A stretch of 64,000 nucleotides of DNA from Zingiber officinale (taxonomy: Eukaryota > Streptophyta > Magnoliopsida > Zingiberales > Zingiberaceae), in assembly GCF_018446385.1 (NCBI RefSeq), contig NC_056000.1, positions 51,554,722-51,618,721 on the forward strand, given 5' to 3'. The notes beneath the pieces were generated by a model, which saw nothing but the letters and a program-made list of their open reading frames with translations, was not told where the DNA came from and searched no databases. Each line of letters begins with the position of its first letter. Positions within the stretch are counted from its first letter, which is position 1. Below are positions 34,701 to 46,237 of the stretch, in pieces. The translations under genes and the position numbers were made by a program.

Positions 34701-36256
34701 TATCTTGACTCCATTCAATATAGCTTGTCAAGCTTCTAATAGGCAAATTTGCTCAAGCTGAGTGCATCCAAGACCAGAGTTCATGACGTTCCAACTTATA
34801 AACATTGCTGTGTTATGTGCTATCATCCTAGTGTAAATATATGAGATCTTGAGAGGCTATCATACTCATGGTGTGCTTTTGGTGCTAATGGTGGAGACCA
34901 ATGATGAATTTTATTCGATTGAGCCTTATTACTAGTGTATGGAAATTCACTAAAACAGCTCAAGATTGATAAGATTCATATGATAGGATTGAAATCTCAT
35001 TTGAGCCAGAGTTTCACTTTAACTTCTCATGAACGTGACCTGTCAATGTGCCATAGTCTCGAGGTTGTTCCACATGTTAGTTGGCATGAGGAACAATAAG
35101 TTTCACCTACATCAAATGCCACCAAACGGAATCTCAATCCATGGATTTGATTATCATCCATTAGTATTTAATTATCACTCGTATGTTTTTACAGTTGGCT
35201 TAAAAATTATGATATAGTTGTGACGGCAGAAAAGAATAGAAGATAAGATTTTTGGAAAAATGTTACGAAATCTCTTTCTAACATTATTAGACTATTTAAG
35301 GCTTTTGATTGTTTTTTAAAAATGAAGAATTGGGGTAATATAGGCCCAATCAATGTTTGCAACTTGTTGGTGTGATCTCATATTATTTGTTCGTGTAATG
35401 CTTATAAATGCCTATTGCAATAACTGAATTCTGCTGCCCCTTTTTTTCTTGATTCCTTAATAATTTTAATTATGCCTTGGTTGTCTATTCCAAATGAATT
35501 TATATTTCTTTTGCTTCTGAGGGAAAATGAATTCCTTTGTCCTGATTGCTAGCCTGTGATCAATTTTAGATCTTTTTGCAGCAACTCTGAAGCCTGATAT
35601 AAAGAGGGAGAGAGGAAAGAAAGGGCACAAGTCTTTGCCCCCTTCTAAGAAACTACGTCTAGAGGCACAGAGGGTTCTTAAAGAACGTGTTCAAGCAATT
35701 GCCGAAAAGAAAGGAGTTAAACTCAGATTTTGCAATGTCAAGGAATGTGAACGCCACATGATATCGCCAGATAGCCCGTGTGGGAAGATAAGGATGGAGA
35801 TAGGATGGCCTCCAGGGGTTCCATTTGTTCATCCACATGACCTTCCTAACAAGGCAAAGCTTGGATTCCTTGAAGCTTATGAACCTGGTTGGTCCTCACT
35901 TCAGCAAGATATACAGTTAAGTTTATTGAAGCTGGACAGACCAGTTGACAGGTGTGTGACCATAATCATATTCACAATTTTTAGAATTAGCACTCTTCCA
36001 ATTGTACATGCATATGAAATAGTTGTTGAAAAGAGAAAATCAAGGGAAATGCTATGTTTCTGTCGGGCCCATAATTTTTCTTGATTTCCTTCAAAAAGAA
36101 GACTTTTTTTTGCATTCTAATTGATGTCACTACCTCCTTATACTTGAATATGTTAAATACAGTTAATCTTAGAAAGTTTTACAATTAAATAATTGCCATT
36201 TTTTTTTGGCACTTTTCATTTATGATTACAGTCCTAGATACCATGTCAACTATTAA
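25755..36256 (+). CDS. 2OG-Fe(II) oxygenase-superfamily-like protein
   Basis: Proposed exons are 25755-26733, 35582-35951 and 36232-36256, 457 residues. The first junction is strong: donor ACTG|GTAACT (phase 1), then acceptor TTTTTGCAG|CA across an 8848-bp intron, keeping a continuous plant-like protein. The last exon (25 bp, acceptor ATGATTACAG, reading S-PRYHVNY-stop) is tentative. Residues 1-326 resemble an isopenicillin-N-synthase-type fold: an N-terminal region with VIEFPPGD, then DKALITLVKSDRAGMHIKD, GRWILVDGD, the distal His265 in KPAVHRM and the 2-oxoglutarate-type R279-x-S281. The first iron ligands read H206-D-I-D209, so the usual H-x-D spacing is absent. Residues ~327-449 are a separate conserved block with a basic, possibly nuclear-targeting stretch (KRERGKKGHKS, PPSKKLRLEAQ), then IGWPPGVPFVHPHDLPNKAK. 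The substrate is unknown. Confidence 0.72.
26757..30582. other. Intron sequence, nothing recognised
   Basis: This is the left part of the long intron of the 2OG oxygenase-like gene. It is AT-rich with no defined element ends or coding blocks. Short phrases such as 'aacctttacctatggg' and 'aacctttacttatggg' recur near 28717 and 28950, suggesting old diverged repeats. Confidence 0.4.
30583..34198. repeat. 429-bp tandem duplication, second copy split by an LTR
   Basis: Copy 1 spans 30583-31011. Copy 2 starts at 31012 with the same 'aagaactcttaata' and runs to 31235, resumes at 33988 and ends near 34198 with 'gtacatttagc'. Once the insertion and one TSD copy are removed, copy 2 is about 430 bp. 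Differences between copies are small substitutions and indels. It has no coding content and lies in the long intron. Confidence 0.9.
31236..33987 (-). mobile_element. Solo LTR, 2752 bp, Gypsy-like
   Basis: It begins TGTCACGCCCCAG and ends GGTATTTTACA, flanked on both sides by TCAAC (31231-31235 and 33988-33992). This is a perfect 5-bp duplication, and the flanking sequence is continuous with the tandem repeat it interrupts. No gag or pol is present. The minus orientation is inferred: read that way, an AT-rich promoter-like end (33990-33840, TTTAAAGAGG) is followed by a GC-rich leader-like tract (33800-33230), and the element ends GGGGCGTGACA. Long LTRs of this style occur in Tekay/Del Gypsy elements. 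Short frames in the GC-rich tract are incidental. Confidence 0.85.
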
Positions 36257-36714
36257 ATATTCTCATCTTTTTTGCTATCTTCTAGACATTAAAAAAGAGA
36301 GACATTCCAACTTTTATTTTCTGCAGGATTTAATCTTCATGACTTTGAGCATGTGGGCATGCGCTGTCATCTTGTGGAATCACAAGCTCTGCGTAACATG
36401 GTCCCAATCACAGCACCTGAAGGTTTCTGAATCTATACCTAAGTTGTTCTATCAGCAGGTATTGCAAACATCATTCTTCAGTTCCAAGATCCCTACAGGT
36501 ATGGGGTAACTAGACCGTAGTAGGTTTATCGTCTGTGGTGTCACTTCTTCCTGCAATCAATTATGCTTGATTTTCCATATAACTTAGAATGGGGAGATAA
36601 AGGTGCCACCAAAGATGTCAAGTTGTAGCTATGTAGAGAAAATTCTATCCTCTCCTCTTGCAATCAATGCAACTTTTGAGAAAAGCTCTCGTCCTGATGG
36701 GTAACTATAATAAA
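36257..36714. other. 3' flank of the 2OG oxygenase-like gene
   Basis: Probably 3' UTR and downstream sequence. A frame from about 36316 (after TTTTCTGCAG) to 36430 reads FNLHDFEHVGMRCHLV and onward to a stop. It could be an alternative last exon or chance. Confidence 0.35.
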
Positions 36715-37175
36715 GGCAAAAAATCAAAAAGGTGCTCTTTATTTTCGTTATCATTTACGCCCCATGTTAAAAAAATTAAAAGAATATCCATCCTATTTTT
36801 GGCTAAAGCTACACTAAACGGTTTTAGTCAATTGCTCTATCTTGTAGCAGGGTTGATTAAAATTCTTTCATGTTGTAGTACTTTTTAGCCAAAATTACTG
36901 CAAATGTAGCTGTTTCTGCAAAATTGTTCCAATAGTATTTGACCAATTTTAACTAAGTTGGACTAGTTTTGAAGACGTTGGAGGAGTTTTAACCAATATT
37001 GAATTTATTGAATATTAATTTTGAGGATGTTTTACTAGCTTTGATCAAAATTGCTACAGCAGTACTTGAACAAAAGTATTTGGGGAATGAAAAGGGTGAC
37101 CATTTAATATATTTTTTTAAACATGGGGTGCCTTTTTTATGATAACAAAAATAAGGGCGCTCTTTGATTTTTACC
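36715..37175. mobile_element. MITE with ~75-bp terminal inverted repeats, 461 bp
   Basis: The left end reads GGCAAAAAATCAAAAAGG then TGCTCTTTATTTTCGTTATCAT and GCCCCATGTTAAAAAAAT. The right end, reversed, reads GGTAAAAATCAAAGAGCGCC then CTTATTTTTGTTATCAT and GGCACCCCATGTTTAAAAAAAT. The match persists over about 75 bp with small gaps. Target-site duplication is not clear, so the superfamily is unassigned (long inverted repeats would suit a Mutator-like origin). It is non-coding. Confidence 0.75.
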
Positions 37176-39200
37176 TATCACATGAGCTATTTGGTAACGT
37201 TCATGGTCTACTGTATAGATATTATGTCAAAAACATGTACAAGCTTTTGCTTCAAAAAAGGATGAAAGGTTCAAAATTCTGCCACAACTTGTGGAAAACA
37301 CATGGGAGTTCTGGATATTGCAAACTACAAGTTGTAGGCAGCAATTATGACTAAAATGTTATCATTATAAGTCAAATTGAATGTCAGTGTCTTTTTAGTA
37401 TTTTCTCCAATTCTGTGGGATTTAGAACTTGTAATACTTTTATTTTATTCTTAACTTTGTTTTCTTAGCTGTGATAAAAGAATACATATAATATAGTAGA
37501 ACTAAGATAAAATCTTGGTGCTCCATGGCACTGTTGAGTTGGATCATGAATCTATTGGAAGGATTTCTAATTTGATTATATCATGCTGCAATTGTTTTAC
37601 CATTATGTAGTATCTGAAATGTTCGTTTACACTTTCTATAATTATTGACATTAAAATAATGAAATTACTTTGTTACTTGAGAATTGTTTAATCTTTTTAC
37701 AAAACACAATACAGACAAGTTAAAATAACTTTTGCATGATTTATTATATTAGGCCCCATTTATTTAAAAAAAGTATCTTGAGAAATATGCTTGGCATTAA
37801 AGTTGTAAATTCTTATATATTTCTTGTCCCTTTCTTGAGAAATATAGTTTTAAAATTGTGTGGCAATTTCTTTTGTTCTAATAACTTAAAAGTCTTTCGA
37901 TGAAGTTAAAATTTATGTTATTTTATGAATGCAGAAGCTCTTTGATATATGATACTCATCTATTGTTTTTCTTAAATGGCGTGTATATTTACGAGTGCAT
38001 AATTTTTGAATTACAAGAGTTCTATAAATTTAGATACTTTTTTTTTATCCATTGATAGTTGATGTCATTTTGATTAATAAATATTTTCATATATGTTATC
38101 ATATGAGTTTAAATATCTTAATATCTTATGGATACCTTCACAATTAAATGAATATTATGAATTTTAATTTTTTTTGCAAATTTCATATGCTGATACTGGC
38201 ACGGTTGGTCCCATAGTAATTTGAAGAGAGTCATTATATGAAAAGGTATTTTCTGTTGGTTTCGTCGGGTATTGATCCTTGTTTATTTCTCCAAATCTAT
38301 CATATGTTGAATTTTAATCTTTAGATTACATATAAATAGGTCGGATGCTTGATTAATTATATACAATGAAGATCAATACGATTTGTAGAGAATCTCGGGC
38401 AACAGTCTACTGTTTAGAGTTATTCAATCAATTATTGCATTATTGTGAGTTCATTAAATATCATTTTGTTTTGAGTCAACTCTTCTATTTCAAGAAATTC
38501 AAAACAATCGATTTTGAAAGCCAATTGTTTACTATTATGTGTATCAGTCTGAAATAGTAGTTGACTTCAGCAGTCAATTGTGCATGTCTCGATAAGGGTA
38601 GTAATTACGGTTGTTGATGAATTAACATCAGAATTTATGACTTTAATAACCATGTAATTCAAATAGAAGAATCAAAATTTAAAATTTTCAGGTAGCACAA
38701 TCATAAATTTAAATTTGTTATTTTGGTTTCATTTAAATTTAAATTAATCATATCAAATCCAATTCCAATGTTGTCCAATCTTAAATGAACGAAACCGATT
38801 TGGTCAAGAAAAAAAAATTTAAATTAAATTGAATTAAAAATTGAATTCAAGGTAAACTAAATTAATATATCATGGTTTTTAAATTTTATTCCGTTTTAAT
38901 AGTTTTCATTTATTATTTAAGTATGAAGAAAATTATTTTATTTATTTATCTATTTTACTAAAACTGCGCCAGTTATCGCCTTTGACAATTTTAGATGTCC
39001 CAACATATTTAAAATTAAATAATGAATATGAAATAATTTTTCATTAAAAACAATGTGGTTAATTTATTTATATAGATATATGGATGAATTATATTTGACA
39101 CGATTTAAATCCTTATCAGTTCCATTTTGTCGTCTTATTTTCTTGTTCAAATCCAAAACCAAATAAAAAAAATAACACAAATAAAGAAACAAAATCTGGG
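37176..39200. other. AT-rich intergenic region
   Basis: No gene or bounded repeat was found. It separates the 2OG oxygenase-like gene from the TIGR01589 gene, whose GC-richer leader begins near 39200. Confidence 0.5.
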
Positions 39201-39561
39201 AACCGTTGGATTGATGATCAATGGCGACGTGGAGCTCCGTCTGATCCCTCATTTTCCTTCTCATTTGTGTCACTCCGATTCCAGCTGCCTCTTTGCCCGA
39301 TTCCAATTTCCAGCCCCAATCCCTCGCTCTCTGCCAGCTGTACAAGCGCCACCTCTCCGGCGAGCTCCGCCTCGAGGGCTTTCTGCATCTTCTCGTCTCT
39401 CCCCTCTCTCAATCCAGTTCGATTTACTCCTTCTTCTTCAGGCGGATCGCGGTTCGTTCTTCCATGATCATCTGAGGTTGACGAGTTGATTTGGTACGCC
39501 TTGGTGATCCGTCCTCGGCACCGCGATCCTGGTGGTTTGGGGACCGGAGCGAGGGGAAACC

Positions 39562-42500
39562 ATGGAGGGTGGGGAAGTCAGAAAGGTTTCTCGTGAGGAC
39601 ATACAACTGGTACGTATCTTTTGCCGTGTTAGGTTTTGCTTCTTTTGATCGCGGTCACGTTTCCTTGTTTTAGTTGTTTGATCTCTCTGTCTATTGCTGT
39701 CGATTTGTTTTGATTCAGCGCTGAACGTTTGTGGATTCAGTTGGTAGGCCGTAGACAAGCGAGTGTAGCGGAAGCAGTGTTATGCATTGAGCCATGCTAA
39801 GAGCCCAGGTGATATTGACGGAACTTCCACACAAGCCCCAAGTTGGTGATGTGAGATGATCCATTGGTTAAAAGGATTGAGGGAAACCAATTTAAGGTGC
39901 TGGTCATTTTGAATTGTTAGAGCCATAGACTTTAGTGTTGCTAGGGTGAACCCCTGCTCTTCACCAATAAGTTAGGGTGTTAAAGTTGGCTCGTAATTGA
40001 GCTTGAGGATGGAGCTGTAGGTAATGAGTCACGACAAGATTGTTTCTCGATGATATGATTCGGTAAAAAAAAAGGTATCTTGTGGTTAGAGGTCCATCAG
40101 TTCTAATTAATTAGCCAGTTAGGTAGATTTGCCTTATTACCTTAGCTAACCAAGGAATATTTCCTCTCTTGCCAATGTAAGACTAAATTGAAGACCATAT
40201 CTAAATTTTAGGACACTTGGCATTAGTCACCTCATGGAATTCTCACCCACCCAATGATACTTCTCTGATCTTAGAGAGAAAAAAAAATGTCACTCAAAGC
40301 ATGCACAGCCCATGTCGCAGCTAATCACTTAGGTAAAATTGTCTTTTGCTCAGCTATACCTAGCAATTTTACAAGAAAAATAAGTACAAAAAATAAACAA
40401 TTTTTTAAGAGAGGACTAGTGTTCTTCTCTAGGAAAAAAAATTTGAAAGAGATTATGCATTTTAAAATTTTACTTAATTTGCTTACAAAACTGCTACCAA
40501 GACAAACTAAAGAACAGTTTCTTTCTGTTGAAAAAGAAAATGGAAAGTTGGGGATCTTTCTTATAAAACAAGCATCCTACTGTCAAGGCTGCCTTATTGT
40601 ACAAATATTTCAGGGCATACCAAATCAACCTACTTTTTCTTGATGATATGGAATTCATTTAAGCAATCATAGACTTCAATGGTGCATTTTATTTGGTGGT
40701 TGCTAAAAAGTGTGACTAAGCTACTCTGCTTACATGGATAATTTTCCTGTGGTTATATGGCCTATCAGTCCCAAAAGCAATAGTCACATGCTTCAAGTGC
40801 TAGTTTAGAGGCTCAACTAAATCTTGGTTTTGGACCTAAGAAACTGACACACTTTGCTAAGCTTAAACAACATCACCCAAAATAATAAGTAATGCAATCC
40901 AATTTAATTATAGTAGACTTATCAAACCATAACAACTATCATAGTTTCCTGATATGCACTCTTGAACTTAACGAGCCTTGAGGGAACCTCAATTTTGTTA
41001 CGCCACACCTTTTATAGGATCATGTTTTTTATTTGTTTGTAATTTATGTATTGTCTAAAATATGCTTATTTTATATTCATATTCTATGCTTTATTTTCTT
41101 TTTTAAAAAACAATGTTACCTTCTATCAAGCTCTACTAAATGCTGTAACAAAATTGGCCCTTTCATGATTTACCTCCTTCCCATTGTTGCTATGAATGTT
41201 CTCTCTATAGTCACATGAATCATCATGAATATGATGTTTTGAATAAATGCTATTCACAAGACTCACATTCTGTAAAAATAACAAACTAATAGCATTTAAG
41301 TGCAACAACCTGATGCTTTGTGACTTTTCTCATCTTTTCCTAATCTATTTACCACAAAAATATCAACATATCTGTTTTTTTTTTAAAAAAAAAACATTCC
41401 CAATATCATTTACCATTTTTGTGTTCGTGTGTTTTTTTTCAGATTGTTTACTATGCATTTTCTAGTTTATTACTTGTGAAATTTCAGGTTCAGAACCTTA
41501 TTGAGCGGTGCCTGCAGCTCTATATGAATCAAAAAGAAGTAATTGACACATTGTCTATTCAGGCAAAGATAGAGCCCAGTTTCACTCAACTTGGTAGCTT
41601 CTTGATAAATATGCTTTATAGCTTGAAGTATATTGTATTGAGGTTTTATTAAAGTTTTTCGATCTAATTCATATTACTTTTCTATTTCATATCGGTTTGA
41701 TGGAGTATGTTTAATCTTTTGTAAATTATTAACTGTATCAGCAAGAACGCCATGCAAAGAGTTGAAATTGTTAAAAACATTATCTGTACTTCATATCATA
41801 TTCAGTGTTATCTAGTGCTATGAAAGCTGCCCACGGGGCTACGATGCAGCGGAAGGGCGGCAAGTTGTCACCCAGGCACATGTGGTTCGATCCCCAGCTA
41901 TTTCCTCTAAATGGGGCGTGCAACCACGGGATGTTGAACTTCTGGGCCGCCCGCCGCGAGCGCTTCCTAATTTACCCCACCGGCTGGTGGAAAACTTCCG
42001 TGGGGCTGTGCCAATCGCCCCAAGTTCGGTGTTAGCTGATTCAACATTTTTTTTTTAGTGTTACAAAAGCTGAGTTGGTGCATTGTAGTGATGTTAAGCA
42101 ATATAGTTGAACTTTATTATGCTCCATATGGTTTACAAGAAACAATTTGGTTTGATATTACAAGTTGTTTAAACAATATTTCATGAGCTATTAAATCATC
42201 CAATATTGCTTTATGAAAGTAATTCCTGTAATGATAAGAGCCTTGAAAGAAGCAGGGATAATTGGAAGCGTTAAATTAATTCTACTTATCTTTTCTTCTA
42301 TTTAATGCTAGACAGTCTGCATGTATATCTGCAAAATATTGCTATATGAGAGTATGAGATAATTATACTTAATGATACGATGAATAATATAAGATCAATT
42401 TACAGTTGACAAGAATTTCAAAGTTACCATTAGGATAATTATTGATTTGCTTTTCAGTCATTGACAATTCATACTATTTAGTCATAAAATGCTAACGCTT

Positions 42501-44946
42501 GGCCCATCGTTCGCATTACAGTTTGGCAAAAACTTGAGGAAGAGAATCGAGAATTTTTTGAGGCATATCATGTTAGACTCATTGTTAAGAACCAGATAAT
42601 GGTTTTCAACAAGCTCCTTGAAAAACAAGTTGAGATGATGCAGACAGCATGCCCATCTGGTGTTTCTAGAATGCCTCTGCCCAATGGGTCTAATTCTTCT
42701 TCTAGTATGTTTCTTTTAAAACTCTTTTATTACTTATTAGTTGACTATTGTAATTGGCTTATGTTTGTATTACTCCTGTATTACTCTTGCATGGAGTTTG
42801 CTTAAACATTGTTGTGATTAGTTTTAGATGATATACCATTTTGTATCCTATTCAACCTTTTTGATTTCTTGAATTTGGATTATGATTTTTATATCAACCT
42901 TTTCTTTTCCATATTCCTTTTAACATATTTGTTTTATGTTATTAACTATAACTCAGTTGTGTTTTGGAATTTCTATACTTGGATGGTGTCATACCTGAAG
43001 AGTGAAAACAGCATAGATTTGTTTAACAATGGTTGTTTCACTTTTAAGTATCACATACATTTGATGGGAGAAAGAGTAATGAACTAATTTCTTCAAAACA
43101 GTCCGAATCAAGGGAGAGAATATATGAATTTATTCAATTTAAGAATAATGTAGTTTGGAGATAACATTGACTACAGGATTATGGCTTTTAATGTTGGAGA
43201 TGTGACTTCAGAATTCGTACAAGTTTTCTATTATATACATGACATTATTTTTGTCTTTTCCTAAATAATATATTATTTGTCTAATCCAGTCTGTGCCATC
43301 TTATATCATGTGCAATTAGTTTCTCCTCAATTTGTATTGCGTTGGCTTTATCCAGACTACTTCCTCAAAGACTACATGGGATGCTTTTCTTGCCTTATTT
43401 TTAATACATTTGTTTAATCCAGTTAGTATTATTAAAATAAAATAAAATTTCCTATCGAGAATAACTTCATTGAGATGGCATTTTAATGTTTATTATCTGA
43501 AGATAGCAGAGTCAAAATTGATGATACCGTAGACTAAAATATGTAGATGTTTACTTACAACTTTTTTAAGTTATGAAACTTTTTCAAGTTATGAAGCCTT
43601 TCCTTGATAATTCAGTTCTAACATAACATTATCAAAATCCGAATTGGATGGTTTTCACTATGTGAAATAGAAAGAGAAAAGAAAGCATATACTGATTGCT
43701 GTTATTGTTTAACAATAATGCCATACTGATTGCACTTATGTTGTATGTCTAAACGATCTGGTCATATACTGGTTTCTGCTATGATAAGGAAAAAAGCAAT
43801 CTCAGCTAGGCTCTAGTAAACATGAGTGACAAGTTATTACAGGTTAGTTTTTAGTCAATGTAACAACGAGTTGTATTCTAGGGTTGGTTTGAAGTAAAAA
43901 TATGCAATATACTAATAAAAGGATGTATGGACAAACTTCAGTTCATTGTGAAGAGTGAAGGCCTCAGTTCATTATGTGCAGAACAAAAGTATGGAATCCC
44001 ATGTTTAGATCTTAACAAAATTAATATGCTATCTTTGGAATGTTTATTGATTAACGATTACTACTGTGAATAATTAAAAATCAGCTTGTTATGGAAAATT
44101 ATTGGAGATTCTTACTACATTACCTCTTTTAGTGCATCAACCTCCGTTGTGCTATATACCTCAGCACACATCTACATCTGCCCAGCTTGATGGCATGATT
44201 TGTGATGGAGGTTTTCCAAATGCTATTATGAATGGAAGGCCATCACAACAAGAAGGAATCTACCTTGACAATGATTCCTCTATTCTTGCTGAGAGCATGA
44301 ATCCTTCAATGAGTATGTTATCTTCACATGATTCCAACACAGCAGGGATTCGAGGAATGCACAGAACGCTAGTCAAGTCAGAACCTAACTACTTGAACAA
44401 TTCTGAGTTTCCATTCAGTAATGATAGCAGCATCTTGGACACACACCAATCTATTGGCGATGCTTCAGTTGGATCATTCAGTAGCTCAGAATTGACTGGG
44501 CAACCATTAAATGATACTCTCTTGGATATTGACACTTCTACACTTGGATTTAGTCATATTCCTCGAAATTTCAGTTTTTCAGATTTAACAGATGATTTTG
44601 CTCACTGTACTGGTTGATTCCTATCATTGCACTTCAAATGGATCATTTTATTTCCATTTTGTCTTCTATTTTCTAACATAATATTTCGTTTTTTTAAAGA
44701 CATTTTGGAGAATTATGATAGATCTCCTTATCTTCCACATGATTCAAATAACTTCTCAGACTCCCCAGGAAGGGAATTCAAAGGTTACTGTCTTGTCTTT
44801 TCTTTTCTGATGCACATTTGCAATTTTTCACGGAGTTATCTTTTTTAACCTTCAATTTTTTTACATTTTATTACTCAGAAGAAGACATTAAGAAACTAGA
44901 CACCATTTCCGAAGGAGTCAGCTATGAAGATTTTGGAAGCGACTGA
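39562..44946 (+). CDS. Plant-specific TIGR01589-domain protein
   Basis: Six exons: 39562-39609, 41488-41593, 42522-42704, 44133-44612, 44700-44783 and 44879-44946, all with GT-AG borders and matching phases (0,1,1,1,1), encoding 322 residues. The start is MEGGEVRKVSREDIQL. The plant-specific domain (TIGR01589, 'A_thal_3526') covers about residues 15-75: VQNLIERCLQLYMNQKEV, AKIEPSFTQL, then VWQKLEEENREFFEAYHVRL and the KNQIMVFNKLLEKQ end. The remaining ~240 residues are Ser/Asn/Asp-rich and probably disordered, with FSFSDLTDDF near residue 263 and an acidic tail ending SYEDFGSD. Family function is unknown, although a compact helical N-domain with a long acidic tail would suit a regulatory or adaptor protein (inference). 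A SINE sits in intron 2. The leader (39200-39561) is rich in CT. Confidence 0.88.
41830..42055 (+). mobile_element. tRNA-derived SINE with poly-T end, 226 bp
   Basis: A GC-rich island in an AT-rich intron. Box-A-like GGGGCTACGATGCAGCGG and a strong box B, GTGGTTCGATCCCC, lie about 45 bp apart. The 3' end is T-rich (CAACATTTTTTTTT). Flanking direct repeats are 41813-41829 and 42056-42072 ('tagtg.ta..aaagctg', 14 of 17 identical). Poly-T ends are known for some plant SINEs. The open frame through it is incidental. Confidence 0.8.
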
Positions 44947-45855
44947 CTCAACTTCAGATGGGTGGGTTACTTCCAGGTATTTTCTTATGTTTTTGGTAAA
45001 CACAAAAGGAATAAGCTCCCTTCATGTTCAATAATAGAGGACAATCTCAATAATAGTCCTTACAATAAAATGAAAAGAGCATATCATAGTATTATAATCT
45101 TGATTAGTCTTATTGCTTAGTCCAGAATAAGCTTGTCTTGTGTTAAGCTAGAAAATCTACTACCACTAGCATCAGTTTCACAAGATTCATTCCATAGATA
45201 TATTGTCGAGTTCTAATGAAACATACAAATGAACCCAGCGAGAATGCTGGTTGTGATCCCCCCTTCATGTTTTATATTAAATGGTCCATTTGGATCTGCG
45301 GTTTCTTTTCTGGTGGCATTGTTGCTATTTTGATACTCATTGATTGGATTTGATCCTGAATCGTCAGTAATTCTCATCTCACTCAATATTTGGCACCAAG
45401 TAACATACTGCAACTTGTGTGCAGGTTGACCAGGCATCTGTACATACTGGATTAATTAGTTGCTTGTTCTTCTGTTTTCGCCATGTTGTTTAACTAGCAT
45501 GTGTTTGAAAGGTGCAATGACTTGTGTTTTAGCAAATAGTAAAGTGGTTTGACACTTCGATTTTGTTTTCAAAAGACCTGGCGTATCATCTTCTTAGTGC
45601 CACTCAGTGTGTTTTTTTTTTCTCTCTGTGAAGTAATCCATGACTCTAGTTCTTATGTTGTTGATAATTTTACAAACAAAAAGGAAAACATGAAAAAGTC
45701 GTTTAAACTGTGTTACTTCGTAACAAACATCAACATTCTCAGAGACGCAAGTGATGAAATGTAGTGTGCGCTCATTAGAAGGAATGACTTTAGTTGTTTG
45801 CTTATCTATCGAATTCATCTTGTGTCTTGTACTGATTCGCAAGAAGTCCCCTTAA
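44947..45855. other. 3' flank of the TIGR01589 gene
   Basis: Likely 3' UTR and intergenic sequence with no coding signal. It leads to a Tourist-like MITE. Confidence 0.45.
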
Positions 45856-46237
45856 CAGCCTGTTTGAAATGATATGGAATTCAATTCCTTTTAAAATTGG
45901 AATTGAATTCCATGCTTTGGAATGATTTTTTAGCTAAGAATTGATATGGAATTCAATTCCAATTCCATCAAACAAGGCAAAAGTAAATCACATCTCTTTA
46001 TGTGTGATTTAGATAGGGAATTCAATTCTCCATATTATGTTCATTGTGCCCTCATTCTTTCTTCTTTATAAAAAAAAAAGAAAAAAGAGAGAAGGATAAA
46101 ATGGTAAAATATAATAATTTCATAACTTAAGTTGTAATTCATTTCAAACATGAGAATTGAATTCAATTCCTTATGGAATTCAATTCATAATGGAATTCAA
46201 TTTAATTCCATAACTTAAGTTATTTCCAAACAGGGTG
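45856..46237. mobile_element. Tourist/PIF-Harbinger-type MITE, 382 bp
   Basis: The ends are CAGCCTGTTTGAAAT at the left and, reversed, CACCCTGTTTGGAAAT at the right. Both flanks carry TAA (45853-45855 and 46238-46240), the 3-bp duplication typical of PIF/Harbinger. The interior is filled with palindromic GGAATTCAATTCC / GGAATTGAATTCC words, at least six of them, giving strong hairpin potential. It is non-coding and lies between two convergent genes. Confidence 0.78.

Noticed and set aside
41805-42035. 76-residue frame in intron 2 of the TIGR01589 gene
   Set aside because: It coincides with a SINE and carries tRNA-like box A and box B.
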